64,000 bases of DNA from Streptomyces sp. CB00316. GTDB lineage: Bacteria; Actinomycetota; Actinomycetes; Streptomycetales; Streptomycetaceae. This document shows, in pieces, positions 36,141-46,177 of this stretch. Position numbers and translations under genes: made by a program. The stretch spans positions 806,001 to 870,000 of the forward strand of contig NZ_LIXI01000002.1 of NCBI RefSeq assembly GCF_001905595.1, in the 5' to 3' direction. The notes beneath the pieces are model-generated. The model did not search any database. It was not told the origin of the DNA and was given only the letters and a program-made list of their open reading frames with translations. Each line of letters begins with the position of its first letter. Positions within the stretch are counted from its first letter, which is position 1.

Positions 36141-36962
36141 TCAGCCCCGCGGGTCCCAGCGGAACCACCGCTGCACAGCAAACACCGCGAACGCGGTCCA
36201 GGCCAGCGCCGCCACCCCGGCCGTGAGCAGGTCGCCGCCCTCCACACCGCCCAGCCAACCGTGCCGGATGAGGGTCATCACGCCGGTCAGCGGCAGCAGC
36301 TCGAACACCGAGGCCAGGCCGTCCGGGAAGATGTCCAGCGGGACGAGGATCCCGGAGCCGAAGAGCGAGACGAAGAACAGCGGCAACGTGGTGAGCTGCG
36401 AGGTCTGGACCGTCCGGGTCACCGCGGAGGTCGCGGCCGCCAGGCCGGCCATCATCGCGAGACCCACCAGCAGCCCCGCCAGGAACAGCTCGGGCCGCTT
36501 CGGCGCACTCAGGTCGAAGGCCACCGCGCCGGCCGCGACCAGCAGGACGACCTGGAGGAGCGCCAGTGCGACGGCGGGCAGCGCGTTGGCGGCCAGGATC
36601 TCGCGGTCGGTGACCTCGCCGGTGCGCAGCCGCTTGAGGACGAGCTCCTCGCGCCGGGTGACGTACCCGGTGACGAGGGTCATGTAGACGACCTGGACCA
36701 GCACGATGCCGATTCCGCCGGTGAGGGCGGCGCCCGCGATGGAGAGGCCGGTGCCGGCGAGGTCGATCTGCTGGAGCGAGGCCCGGATCGAGAAGATCAT
36801 CACGACCGGCAGCACCAGGGCGACGAAGATCGCGGACCGGTTGCGGACCAGCAGGATCAGCTCGGCGCGGGCGAGCGCGGTGAGCCGCCGCGCGGAGGCG
36901 GAGGCCTTCGAGGGGGATGCGGGGGAGCGGTCGGGGGCCGTGAGGGCGGTGGGCGTGGTCAT
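36141..36962 (-). CDS. ABC-2 type transporter permease
   Basis: A 273-residue integral membrane protein with about six hydrophobic spans after a Ser/Ala-rich cytoplasmic start. It has LVTGYVTRREELVLKRLRTG, typical of ABC-2 permeases, and a final FAVFAVQRWFRWDPRG. ATG 36962 overlaps the ATPase stop by 4 nt (ATGA). With the ATPase it should form an exporter for a drug, lipid or peptide; substrate unknown. Confidence 0.9.
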   Translation of the reverse strand: MTTPTALTAPDRSPASPSKASASARRLTALARAELILLVRNRSAIFVALVLPVVMIFSIRASLQQIDLAGTGLSIAGAALTGGIGIVLVQVVYMTLVTGYVTRREELVLKRLRTGEVTDREILAANALPAVALALLQVVLLVAAGAVAFDLSAPKRPELFLAGLLVGLAMMAGLAAATSAVTRTVQTSQLTTLPLFFVSLFGSGILVPLDIFPDGLASVFELLPLTGVMTLIRHGWLGGVEGGDLLTAGVAALAWTAFAVFAVQRWFRWDPRG

Positions 36963-37981
36963 GCCGTCACCTTCTTCCTGGTCTCGTCCGTGGGCTCGGT
37001 CCCCGCCCGGCGCGGGTCGTCGGCGCGGGAGCGGAGCTGGGTGTTCGCGATCTGGAGGAACGCCTCCTCCAGGGAGGCGGAGCGGGCATCCAACCCGAGG
37101 AGCCGCACGCCCGACTCCCGGGCCCAGCGCAGCAGTTCGTGCAGGGACTCCTGGAGTTCGGAGGTACGGATCTCGATCCGCTGCCCCTCCGCCGCCGCCC
37201 GCAGCGAGAGCGGAAGGTGTCCTGCCGGTACGCCGTCGGGCAGCGTGAACCTGATCCTGGCGGGCTGCGACGCGGTGACCTCGGCGGTCGTCCCGGCCGT
37301 CACGATCCGCCCCTGGTGCATGATCGCCAGCCGGTCCGCGAGCGCCTCGGCCTCCTCCAGGTAGTGCGTGGTCAGCAGTACGGTCGTGCCGCCGTCCCGG
37401 AGCGTCCGGATCAGCTCCCAGGTGTCGCGCCGGCCCTCCGCGTCCAGCCCCGTCGTCGGCTCGTCCAGGAAGAGCACCTCGGGCCGCGAGGTCAGGGCCA
37501 GCGCCAGGTCCAGGCGCCGCTTCTCGCCGCCGGAGAGCTGCTTGACCCGCACCCCCGACCGGCTCGTGAGGTCGACCATCTCCAGGGCCTCGGCGGCGGG
37601 GCGGGCGCCGGTGGTGCACGCCGACCACATCCGCGCGGTCTCCATCACCGTGAGGTCGGAGGGGAAGCCGCCCTCCTGGAGCATCACCCCGGTCCGGGGC
37701 CGGACGGCGGCGCGTTCGCGGTACGGGTCGTGGCCGAGCACCCTGATGGTCCCGGCGGTCGGGAGGGCCAGTCCCTCGAGGAGCTCCACGGTGGAGGTCT
37801 TGCCCGCGCCGTTCGTCCCGAGCAGGGCGAACAACTCGCCGCGGGCCACGGAGAAGGAGACCCCGGTAACGGCCTCGAAGCCGCCTTTGTAGCTGCGGCG
37901 GACCCCGTCCGCCGCGATCACCGTCTCCGCGTCTGCCGGGCCACCTGTCGTTCGGTCGCTGTGAAAGTCGTCGCTGGTCAT
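36959..37981 (-). CDS. ABC transporter ATP-binding protein (drug-export type)
   Basis: A 340-residue DrrA-like ATPase. Walker A is GTNGAGKTST (~residue 55), the Q-loop MLQEGGFP, the signature KQLSGGEKRRLDLALAL and Walker B VLFLDEPTTGLD. A C-terminal extension (SLEEAFLQIANTQ) is usual in this subfamily. First gene of the ABC/two-component operon. A perfect inverted repeat sits about 57 bp upstream. Confidence 0.93.
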   Translation of the reverse strand: MTSDDFHSDRTTGGPADAETVIAADGVRRSYKGGFEAVTGVSFSVARGELFALLGTNGAGKTSTVELLEGLALPTAGTIRVLGHDPYRERAAVRPRTGVMLQEGGFPSDLTVMETARMWSACTTGARPAAEALEMVDLTSRSGVRVKQLSGGEKRRLDLALALTSRPEVLFLDEPTTGLDAEGRRDTWELIRTLRDGGTTVLLTTHYLEEAEALADRLAIMHQGRIVTAGTTAEVTASQPARIRFTLPDGVPAGHLPLSLRAAAEGQRIEIRTSELQESLHELLRWARESGVRLLGLDARSASLEEAFLQIANTQLRSRADDPRRAGTEPTDETRKKVTA

Positions 37982-38037
37982 GCTTCGAGCGTCTCCCCGG
38001 ACCGGGCCCGCGAGCGGTGCGCGCTGTCACCACTGCT

Positions 38038-38053
38038 CATGACAAACGTCATG
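38038..38053. promoter_or_regulatory. Operator-like palindrome upstream of the ABC/two-component operon
   Basis: CATGAC-AAAC-GTCATG: 6-bp perfect arms around a 4-bp spacer, at -57 to -72 from the ATPase start. The form suits binding by a NarL/LuxR-type regulator such as the one encoded in this operon. The assignment is inference from symmetry and position. Confidence 0.6.
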
Positions 38054-38076
38054 GGAAAGGGACGGGGAGAAGAACG

Positions 38077-38111
38077 ACAAAGGCCCTGACCGAATCGGTC
38101 AGGGCCTTTGT
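38077..38111 (-). terminator. Terminator of tRNA-Gly copy 2
   Basis: ACAAAGGCCCTGACCG and CGGTCAGGGCCTTTGT form a 16-bp stem with a 3-nt loop, 5 bp beyond the tRNA 3' end. Confidence 0.85.
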
Positions 38112-38116
38112 CTCTG

Positions 38117-38192
38117 TGGAGCGGACGACCAGGTTCGAACTGGCGACCTCAACCTTGGCAAGGTTGCGCTCTACCAACTGAGCTACGTCCGC
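38117..38192 (-). tRNA. tRNA-Gly(GCC), copy 2
   Basis: Identical over 76 nt to the copy at 34041-34116, including the encoded CCA. Anticodon GCC. Confidence 0.95.
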
Positions 38193-38271
38193 AGTGCAGC
38201 CACTCGGCTTTCACCGGTGGAGCGAGCACTACTCTACCTGATCCAACGGAGTGGTCTGAAGAGTTGTGCAG

Positions 38272-38343
38272 AGCGGGTGACAGGAATTGCACACTGCGCC
38301 TTCCCCCTGGAAGGGGGATGTTCTACTACTGAACTACACCCGC
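38272..38343 (-). tRNA. tRNA-Gly(TCC) with irregular T arm
   Basis: 72 nt, acceptor GCGGGTG/CACCCGC, D arm GTTC...GAAC, anticodon loop CTTCCAG giving TCC (codon GGA). The T arm lacks the usual TTCGA loop. GCAGTG-TGCAATT-CCTGT pairs only if one base of the 5' strand is bulged. I believe a similar form is normal in Streptomyces, but this should be checked. Confidence 0.85.
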
Positions 38344-38551
38344 ACGCGGCTCGGGATCCGGCCTTTCGGCCTCGCCCCTCGGCGTGCTCCAGACTCTAGC
38401 CGACCTGCGGGGGTGTCGCGCAAGTCGGCTCCCGGCGGGTCTCCCGGAGCGGGTCGCCGGCCGGCTCCCCGGACCCCGGTCCCGCTCCTGCGTACCCCGC
38501 CCGCACCCCGCCTGACGGAGCGTCCGCCGCTCGGAGCATCCAGCTCCTGGG

Positions 38552-38578
38552 GCGTCCGCCGCCCCGGAGGGCGGACGC
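38552..38578 (-). terminator. Terminator of lsr2
   Basis: GCGTCCGCC and GGCGGACGC pair perfectly around a 9-nt GC-rich loop, 14 bp past the lsr2 stop. Confidence 0.7.
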
Positions 38579-38591
38579 TCATGCCCCCGGC

Positions 38592-38927
38592 TCAGTCCGC
38601 CGCGTTGAACGCCTCGTAGACCTTCTTCGGGATCCGGCCGCGGGCCGGCACCTCCATCCGGTGCGAGCGGGCCCAGGCGCGGACGGCCGCGGGGTCCGGG
38701 GCGAGGGAGGTGTGGTGGTACGAGGCGGGGGTCCTGCCGTGCTTACTGGCATTTGTCTGCTTTCGGCCGGCCGCCACGTAAGGGGCCAGAGCCTTCCGCA
38801 GTTTCTTCGCGTTGGCGGGATTGAGGTCGATCTCGTACGTCTTCCCGTCCAGGGCGAAGGTGACCGTTTCCGCCGCTGTTCCCCCGTCGAGGTCGTCGGA
38901 GAGCGTAACCACTACGCGCTGGGCCAC
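38592..38927 (-). CDS. lsr2: Lsr2 nucleoid-associated silencer
   Basis: Lsr2 binds AT-rich DNA and silences horizontally acquired genes in actinobacteria. The 111-residue protein has the N-terminal dimerisation part (VVVTLSDDLDGGTAAETVTF, DGKTYEIDLNPANA) and the C-terminal DNA-binding domain (VRAWARSHRMEVPARGRIPK), with the RGR minor-groove motif at residues 96-98. It is divergent from purS, with a relatively AT-rich 420-bp region between them. Confidence 0.95.
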   Translation of the reverse strand: MAQRVVVTLSDDLDGGTAAETVTFALDGKTYEIDLNPANAKKLRKALAPYVAAGRKQTNASKHGRTPASYHHTSLAPDPAAVRAWARSHRMEVPARGRIPKKVYEAFNAAD

Positions 38928-39349
38928 GGATATCGGTCCTTTCCTACGGCCTCGGCGCGTCGGACGTGCGCCGGTGGGCCGGCCTTCCGGCTGTTAGGCG
39001 GATACGGATCGACTGCTGTCGACTGTTCCGGTGTTCCCGGGGCAATGCTGCTTTCCCCGGTAATCATTTGTACAGCGGTGGGTGCCGCATTGTGAAGCCC
39101 AGCCAATTACATCCGCGTGTCCGTGCGCAATCCGGCGCATGATTTTTTCCCAGGACTTTTCCCGCATGTTGTCACGGCCGATATCCCGGCGTGATCTGCG
39201 CCGAGCCCTCCCCCTCTCCTCCGTCACGCCCGTTCCGTCCGATATCTACTCGCGTAGAATTTTCGGCCAGGTACGCTGAGTGGACCCGCGGGGGTCTGGG
39301 GAACCCCCCGGAGAGACAGCCGCACCACACCACCACACCGGGAGTGCCA
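38928..39349. promoter_or_regulatory. Intergenic region between lsr2 and purS
   Basis: 422 bp with no gene. It is clearly AT-richer than its surroundings (for example GATTTTTTCCCAGGAC near 39142), which suits Lsr2 autoregulation. It also holds a short palindrome, TCTAC-TCGC-GTAGA at 39245-39258, about 90 bp before purS. Promoters for both genes must lie here. Confidence 0.5.
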
Positions 39350-39601
39350 GTGGCACGCGTCGTAGTCGACGTCATGCTCAAGCCGGAGATCCTCGACCCG
39401 CAGGGACAGGCGGTGCAGCGTGCGCTGCCCCGTCTCGGCTTTGAGGGAATCGCGGACGTTCGTCAGGGAAAGCGTTTCGAGCTGGAGGTCGAGGGGCCGG
39501 TGGACGACGCCGCCCTCGCCCGGATTAACGAGATGGCCGAGACCTTCCTCGCCAACACCGTCATCGAGGACTTCGTCGTGAGGGTGGAGGAGGAGAAGTG
39601 A
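39350..39601 (+). CDS. purS: Phosphoribosylformylglycinamidine synthase, PurS subunit
   Basis: An 83-residue subunit that links PurQ and PurL in the three-part FGAM synthase. Family features: [20 protein letters not shown], then [18 protein letters not shown] and the acidic end. The start is GTG 39350 with GGAG 5 nt upstream. The stop overlaps purQ (GTGA). First gene of purS-purQ-purL. Confidence 0.96.
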   Translation: MARVVVDVMLKPEILDPQGQAVQRALPRLGFEGIADVRQGKRFELEVEGPVDDAALARINEMAETFLANTVIEDFVVRVEEEK

Positions 39602-40274
39602 CCACCCGTATCGGCGTCGTCACTTTTCCCGGCACCCTCGACGATCAGGACGCTCTGCGGGCTGTCCGGATCGCGGGCGCGGAGCCCGTGTCGCTGTGGC
39701 ACCGCGACAAGGACCTGCACCAGGTCGACGCGGTCGTCCTGGCCGGCGGTTTCTCCTACGGGGACTACCTGCGGGCCGGCGCGATCTCGCGCTTCTCGCC
39801 GGTGATGGAGCCGCTCATCGAGCAGGCGAAGGCCGGTATGCCGGTCCTCGGCATCTGCAACGGCTTCCAGATCCTGACCGAGGCGCACCTGCTGCCCGGC
39901 GCGATGCTGCGCAACAACCACCTGCACTTCATCTGCCGCGACCAGAGCCTGCGGGTGGAGAACGCGGAGACCGCCTGGACCTCGGACTACAGCGCCGGCC
40001 AGGAGATCAAGGTCCCGCTCAAGAACATGGACGGCCGGTACACCGCCGACGAGCGCACGCTCGACGAGCTGGAGGCCGAGGGCCGCGTCGCCTTCCGCTA
40101 CCTGGACGGCAACCCCAACGGCTCGCTCCGTGACATCGCGGGCATCACCAACGCCGCGGGCAACATCGTCGGCTTGATGCCGCACCCGGAGCACGCCGTG
40201 GAGCCGCTCATCGGCACCGGCCGCACCGACGGCCTCGGTTTCTTCACCTCGATCATCAAGAAGCTGGTCAACGC

Positions 40275-40278
<4 letters not shown>
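39598..40278 (+). CDS. purQ: Phosphoribosylformylglycinamidine synthase, PurQ glutaminase
   Basis: A 226-residue class I glutamine amidotransferase that supplies ammonia to PurL. The nucleophile cysteine is in [19 protein letters not shown] (~residue 85), and the catalytic His and Glu are in [11 protein letters not shown] near the end. It overlaps purS by 4 nt and purL by 4 nt (ATGA), so all three are translationally coupled. Confidence 0.97.
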
Positions 40279-42524
<2,246 letters not shown>

Positions 42525-42540
42525 GCCCGCGTGTCGTCCG

Positions 42541-42571
42541 AGCCCCCGCCCGGGCCATCCGGGCGGGGGCT
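42541..42571 (+). terminator. Terminator of purSQL
   Basis: AGCCCCCGCCCGG and CCGGGCGGGGGCT form a 13-bp perfect stem with a 5-nt loop, 17 bp after purL. Confidence 0.85.
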
Positions 42572-42615
42572 TCGGCGTTCTCTCGGACTCTTCTTCGAAG
42601 CCGTCGCGAACTCTC

Positions 42616-42644
42616 TTGATAGAAATTACGTAATTACGTAAGGT
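42616..42644 (+). promoter_or_regulatory. Promoter with operator in its spacer, leaderless start
   Basis: -35 TTGATA (42616-42621), 17-bp spacer, -10 TAAGGT (42639-42644). The start of transcription would fall at about 42652, the A of the ATG. The 16-bp palindrome TTACGTAATTACGTAA (42626-42641) fills the spacer and reaches into the -10. Confidence 0.75.
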
Positions 42645-42651
42645 TGGTGTC

Positions 42652-43203
42652 ATGGAGCTGGAGAGGCGGGTCGCCGAGCTGGAGAGGCGGCTCACGGCGC
42701 TGGAGCGGCAGGACCGAGAGTCCCCCCGCCTGGGCGACGGCGACTTCTGGGCGCTGGACGGGCTGAAGCAGCAGCTCGCCGGTGTCGGGGAGGCCGGGGC
42801 CGACGGGGGAGTGCTCTTCACCGGCGCGGTCCGGCTGCCCACCGGCGAGAGTTACGAGTGGCAGTACGGCGCCCTCGCCGGCGCCCTGCTCACAGGGCCT
42901 CTGCCCGAGGGGGAGGGTCCAGCGGATGAGTGCCGACCCGACGACGCGTCGGCGACGGCGGACTCACTCGCCGCGCTCGGCCACCCGGTACGGCTGCGCC
43001 TGCTCCGCGAGATCCTCGGCGGCCGCCGTACCGCCGCCGAACTGGCCGCACTCGACGCGGTCGGCACCACCGGCCAGATCTACCACCACCTGCGCCAGCT
43101 GACCGGCGCGGGCTGGCTGCACACCACCGGCCGCGGCCGGTACGAGGTGCCGGCCGCCCGGGTGGTGCCGCTGCTGGTGGTGCTGACGGCGGCGCGGCCC
43201 TGA
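42652..43203 (+). CDS. ArsR-like winged-helix regulator with coiled-coil N-terminus
   Basis: A 183-residue regulator. Residues 1-25 form a heptad-like coiled coil (MELERRVAELERRLTALERQ). A middle domain (GVLFTGAVRLPTGESYEWQY) may bind a ligand. From residue ~105 there is an ArsR-type winged helix (LAALGHPVRLRLLREILGG, TTGQIYHHLRQLTGAGWLHT). There are no obvious metal-binding cysteines. The gene appears leaderless and probably represses itself through the palindrome in its promoter. The M23 peptidase gene follows after 33 bp and may be co-transcribed. Confidence 0.85.
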   Translation: MELERRVAELERRLTALERQDRESPRLGDGDFWALDGLKQQLAGVGEAGADGGVLFTGAVRLPTGESYEWQYGALAGALLTGPLPEGEGPADECRPDDASATADSLAALGHPVRLRLLREILGGRRTAAELAALDAVGTTGQIYHHLRQLTGAGWLHTTGRGRYEVPAARVVPLLVVLTAARP

Positions 43204-43236
43204 CCGGAACGACCGACACGACGCCATGGGGGAGAC

Positions 43237-44088
43237 ATGTCCGTCCGCACCGTCCTCGCGACCGCCCTGCGACTGTCCTGGCTGGTCCTGATCGCGCTGG
43301 TGGTCAGCGAGTTCTTCACGGATCTGCCCGGACCGGGGTGGGTGACCACCCTGCTGCCCGCCGGGGTCGTCCTCGTCCTCATGGTGGCCGTGATGACCCT
43401 GCAGGCCCGGGCCGCCGCACCCCGGCGCGAACCGCGCGACCCGGTCGAGGTCGCCCCACCGGTGACCGGCCGCTGGACGGCCCTCAACAGTCCGGCCGAC
43501 AAGGTGCCGAGCCACGGGACGCACATCTACGGGCAGACGTACGCGATCGACATCGTGGCCGAGCGGGAGGAAGGGGGCGGTGAGGCCTCGGCCCGCCCCC
43601 GGTTCCGGTGGCTCTGGCCGCTCTTCCGCCGCAACCGCGTCTTCCCGGCCTTCGGCGCCCCGCTGCTCGCGGTGGCCGACGCCACCGTCGTCCGGGCGAG
43701 CGACGGCCAGCGCGACCACCTGAGCCGCAACTCGCTGCCCGCGCTCGCCTACCTGATGCTCATCGAGGGGAACGTCCGCTCGATCGTCGGTGCGCACCGG
43801 GTCATCGGCAACCACGTGATCCTCGACCTCGGCGACGGGACGTACGCCGTCTACGCCCACGCACAGCGCGGCTCGCTCCGGGTGAAGGCCGGGGACACAG
43901 TCCGGGCCGGGCAGCCGATCGCGCGTTGCGGCAACTCCGGGAACACCACCGAGCCCCACCTCCACTTCCACCTGATGGACGGCCCGGACCTCGATGCGGC
44001 CCGGGGCGTCCCGTTCACCTGGCGCGGCCTCGAACTGCCGGCGAACGGCGAGACGTTCACCGTCGCGGACCGGGCCGAAGGGGTCTGA
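43237..44088 (+). CDS. Membrane-anchored M23 (LytM-like) peptidase
   Basis: A 283-residue protein with two N-terminal transmembrane segments (residues ~8-28 and ~38-55), then an extracytoplasmic M23 domain. Zinc motifs are visible: HGTHIYGQTYAIDI (HxxxxxxxD type) and the terminal HLHFHLMD, with YAVYAHAQRGSL between. Such enzymes cut peptidoglycan cross-links or act as division/sporulation factors. It follows the ArsR-like regulator, suggesting a wall-stress or envelope response pair; this is inference. Confidence 0.85.
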   Translation: MSVRTVLATALRLSWLVLIALVVSEFFTDLPGPGWVTTLLPAGVVLVLMVAVMTLQARAAAPRREPRDPVEVAPPVTGRWTALNSPADKVPSHGTHIYGQTYAIDIVAEREEGGGEASARPRFRWLWPLFRRNRVFPAFGAPLLAVADATVVRASDGQRDHLSRNSLPALAYLMLIEGNVRSIVGAHRVIGNHVILDLGDGTYAVYAHAQRGSLRVKAGDTVRAGQPIARCGNSGNTTEPHLHFHLMDGPDLDAARGVPFTWRGLELPANGETFTVADRAEGV

Positions 44089-44132
44089 CCGAACGGTGTC
44101 CATGGGGCCGGTTAGCGGTTAACCTCGGCACC

Positions 44133-44936
44133 ATGCCTCCGGCCAAGAAGCGCCCACGCGCCTACGATTACCTCAAGACCCAGGCGGCGGTGCTCGCCCA
44201 GTTCGCCCATGTCCACGATGCCGTAAGGACTTTGACGCCTGATCAGCTCGCCCGGCCGACCCGGCTCGGCGACTGGACGGTCCGCGAGCTGGCCGTGCAC
44301 GTCGCGACGGGATTCGTCGGCATCAGCCAGGCCCTGGCCCCTCCGGAGCCGCCCGGTTCCCAGCCCGAGGTGACCCTGCTGGGCTATCCCTCGGTCACCG
44401 CCCCGTTCGCCGCCTGGGTCGCCGAGGACGCCGAGAAGGTGGCGGCCGACCGCCCCGACCTCACCGCGCTGTTCGAGGAGGTGGAGACGGAGGTCACCGC
44501 CGCCGTCCCGGCCTCGGGCACGGGGGAGCGGCTGGTGGCCGCCGTGGTCGGCTCCATGCGGCTGACCGACTTCCTGGTCACCCGGGCCGTCGAACTGGTC
44601 GTCCACACGGACGATCTGAACGAGGCGCTCGGCTCGGATGTTCCGCTCGACCGGCAGGCGCTGGCCGCCTGTACCCGGATGCTGGTGGACACGCTCGCGG
44701 ACCGGGCGCCCGGCGGCTCGGTCGAGGTGCGCGTCCCGCCGTTCGCGGTGGTCCAGTGCATCGGCGGGCCCCAGCACACCCGGGGTACCCCGCCCAACGT
44801 CGTGGAGACCGACCCGCTGACCTGGATCCGGCTCGCCACCGGGCGTACGGAGTGGGCGCGGGCCCTGGCGGACGCCGAGGTCAGTGCGAGCGGCGAGCGC
44901 GCCGATCTCGGCGCGTTGCTGCCCTTGATGGGCTGA
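44133..44936 (+). CDS. Sterol-carrier-family / mycothiol-dependent maleylpyruvate isomerase-like protein
   Basis: A 267-residue DinB-like protein. The N-terminal MDMPI-type four-helix domain has LGDWTVRELAVHVATGFVG (~residue 50) with a metal-ligand-type histidine, and ELVVHTDDLNEALG supplies another. The C-terminal ~90 residues resemble the SCP2-like tail of proteins annotated as sterol carrier family in Streptomyces. ATG 44133 fits. Substrate unknown; mycothiol transfer is possible from the fold only. Confidence 0.75.
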   Translation: MPPAKKRPRAYDYLKTQAAVLAQFAHVHDAVRTLTPDQLARPTRLGDWTVRELAVHVATGFVGISQALAPPEPPGSQPEVTLLGYPSVTAPFAAWVAEDAEKVAADRPDLTALFEEVETEVTAAVPASGTGERLVAAVVGSMRLTDFLVTRAVELVVHTDDLNEALGSDVPLDRQALAACTRMLVDTLADRAPGGSVEVRVPPFAVVQCIGGPQHTRGTPPNVVETDPLTWIRLATGRTEWARALADAEVSASGERADLGALLPLMG

Positions 44937-44986
44937 GGGACACCGGGCGACGGAACCGGATCGGGGGCCCGGCCCGTCCCATCGCC

Positions 44987-45835
44987 ATGCACACACAACG
45001 TATGGCAGTCAGCGTCAGCGTCCTGGCCCTCCTCACCCTCGCCGCCTGCGGTACGGAGTCGGGTTCCGGCTCCGGCTCCGGTGACGGCAGCGACACCGTG
45101 CAGAGCGATGTGCCCGTCACGGGGGTGGCCTGGAGCGTCGACTCCATGACCGTCGGCGGGAGGAAGACCGAGGCCCCGGAGGGCTCCCGGCTGGAGTTCG
45201 ACCCGAAGGGCCGGGCCAAGGCCGGCTTCGGGTGCAACCACATCAGCGCGGACTCCCGGGTGGAGGGCGACCGGATCACCCTGGCCGAGCCCGTCTCCAC
45301 GCAGATGGCGTGCGACGAGAAGACCGAGAAGTTCGAGAAGGCCGCCCTCGCCGCGATGGACGGCGAACTCACCGCGAAGGTCTTCGGCGAGAAGCTGACC
45401 CTCACCACCGAGGGCGGCGACACCTTCGCGCTCAGCGAGGAGAAGCCGGCCGACCTGGTCGGCACCCGGTGGGCGGTGACCACCCTGCTCAGCGGCGGGA
45501 CGGCGACCTCCGTGCCCGCCGGCCTCCCGAAGGAGCGGGTGCCCCACCTGACCTTCGGCGAGGACGGCACCGTGCACGGCAACTCCGGCTGCAACTCCTT
45601 CCACGGCAAGGCCGAGGTCAAGGGCTCCACGATCACCTTCGGCCCGCCGGCCGGCACCCGGAAGATGTGCCCGGAGGCGGAGATGGAGGTGGAGCGCGCG
45701 GTCCTCGCGGCCCTGGACGGCCCGGCGACGTACACGATCAAGGGCTCCACGCTCACCGTCACGTCGAAGGACGGCAAGGGCGTCGGCGCCACGGCCACCC
45801 CCGCGACGGCCGAGGGCGCCCAGGAACACGGCTGA
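44987..45835 (+). CDS. META-domain lipoprotein
   Basis: A 282-residue lipoprotein. The signal is short, with lipobox LTLAAC (cysteine ~residue 21) and a Gly/Ser linker. Two META/HslJ-like domains follow, each with a GxxGCNxxxx block (AGFGCNHISA and HGNSGCNSFHG) and a paired MAC/KMC cysteine (STQMACDE, GTRKMCPE), so each probably forms a disulfide. HslJ relatives are linked to heat-shock or drug tolerance, but the mechanism is unknown. ATG 44987 or 45002. Confidence 0.82.
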   Translation: MHTQRMAVSVSVLALLTLAACGTESGSGSGSGDGSDTVQSDVPVTGVAWSVDSMTVGGRKTEAPEGSRLEFDPKGRAKAGFGCNHISADSRVEGDRITLAEPVSTQMACDEKTEKFEKAALAAMDGELTAKVFGEKLTLTTEGGDTFALSEEKPADLVGTRWAVTTLLSGGTATSVPAGLPKERVPHLTFGEDGTVHGNSGCNSFHGKAEVKGSTITFGPPAGTRKMCPEAEMEVERAVLAALDGPATYTIKGSTLTVTSKDGKGVGATATPATAEGAQEHG

Positions 45836-46177
45836 ATCCGGCCCCTCGGTGTGAGGCTCACCACGAAACGAGCGTTCGGCCGACGGTTGGGGCGGGTTCG
45901 GGGCAGGTTCACCGAGCGCCACGGCCGTACGGCCGTCGCCGGGTCCCCGCCCACCGCCCCTACCCGTCGGTAACCGGCCTCCCGGCCCGGCAGTGAGCGC
46001 CGCACCCGCTCCTCGGGGCTCACGACGCCCATCCGGTGATCACGCAGCGTGACCGCCCGAAGTCCCGCGAATCACCCGCCCCCCACGTCGTGCGGAGCCG
46101 TTCCCCGTGCCCCGTAACGGCTTTGTCGGCCGGTCCCCAATTCGGACCAGTGGTCGATCTCGCCTACACTCGGTGTC
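45836..46177. promoter_or_regulatory. Region upstream of purF
   Basis: 342 bp without a gene. Near its end, TACACT at 46165-46170 lies 7 nt before the purF GTG, with TTCGGA at 46141-46146 as a possible -35 (18-bp spacing). This predicts a leaderless purF transcript. Nothing else is recognised. Confidence 0.5.

Noticed and set aside
34041..38192. Two identical tRNA-Gly(GCC) genes flanking the two-component/ABC genes, resembling a second integrated island
   Set aside because: Both tRNAs are complete with their own terminators, no partial copy exists, and I recall the same gene order in the core genome of other Streptomyces. Ordinary tRNA duplication explains it.
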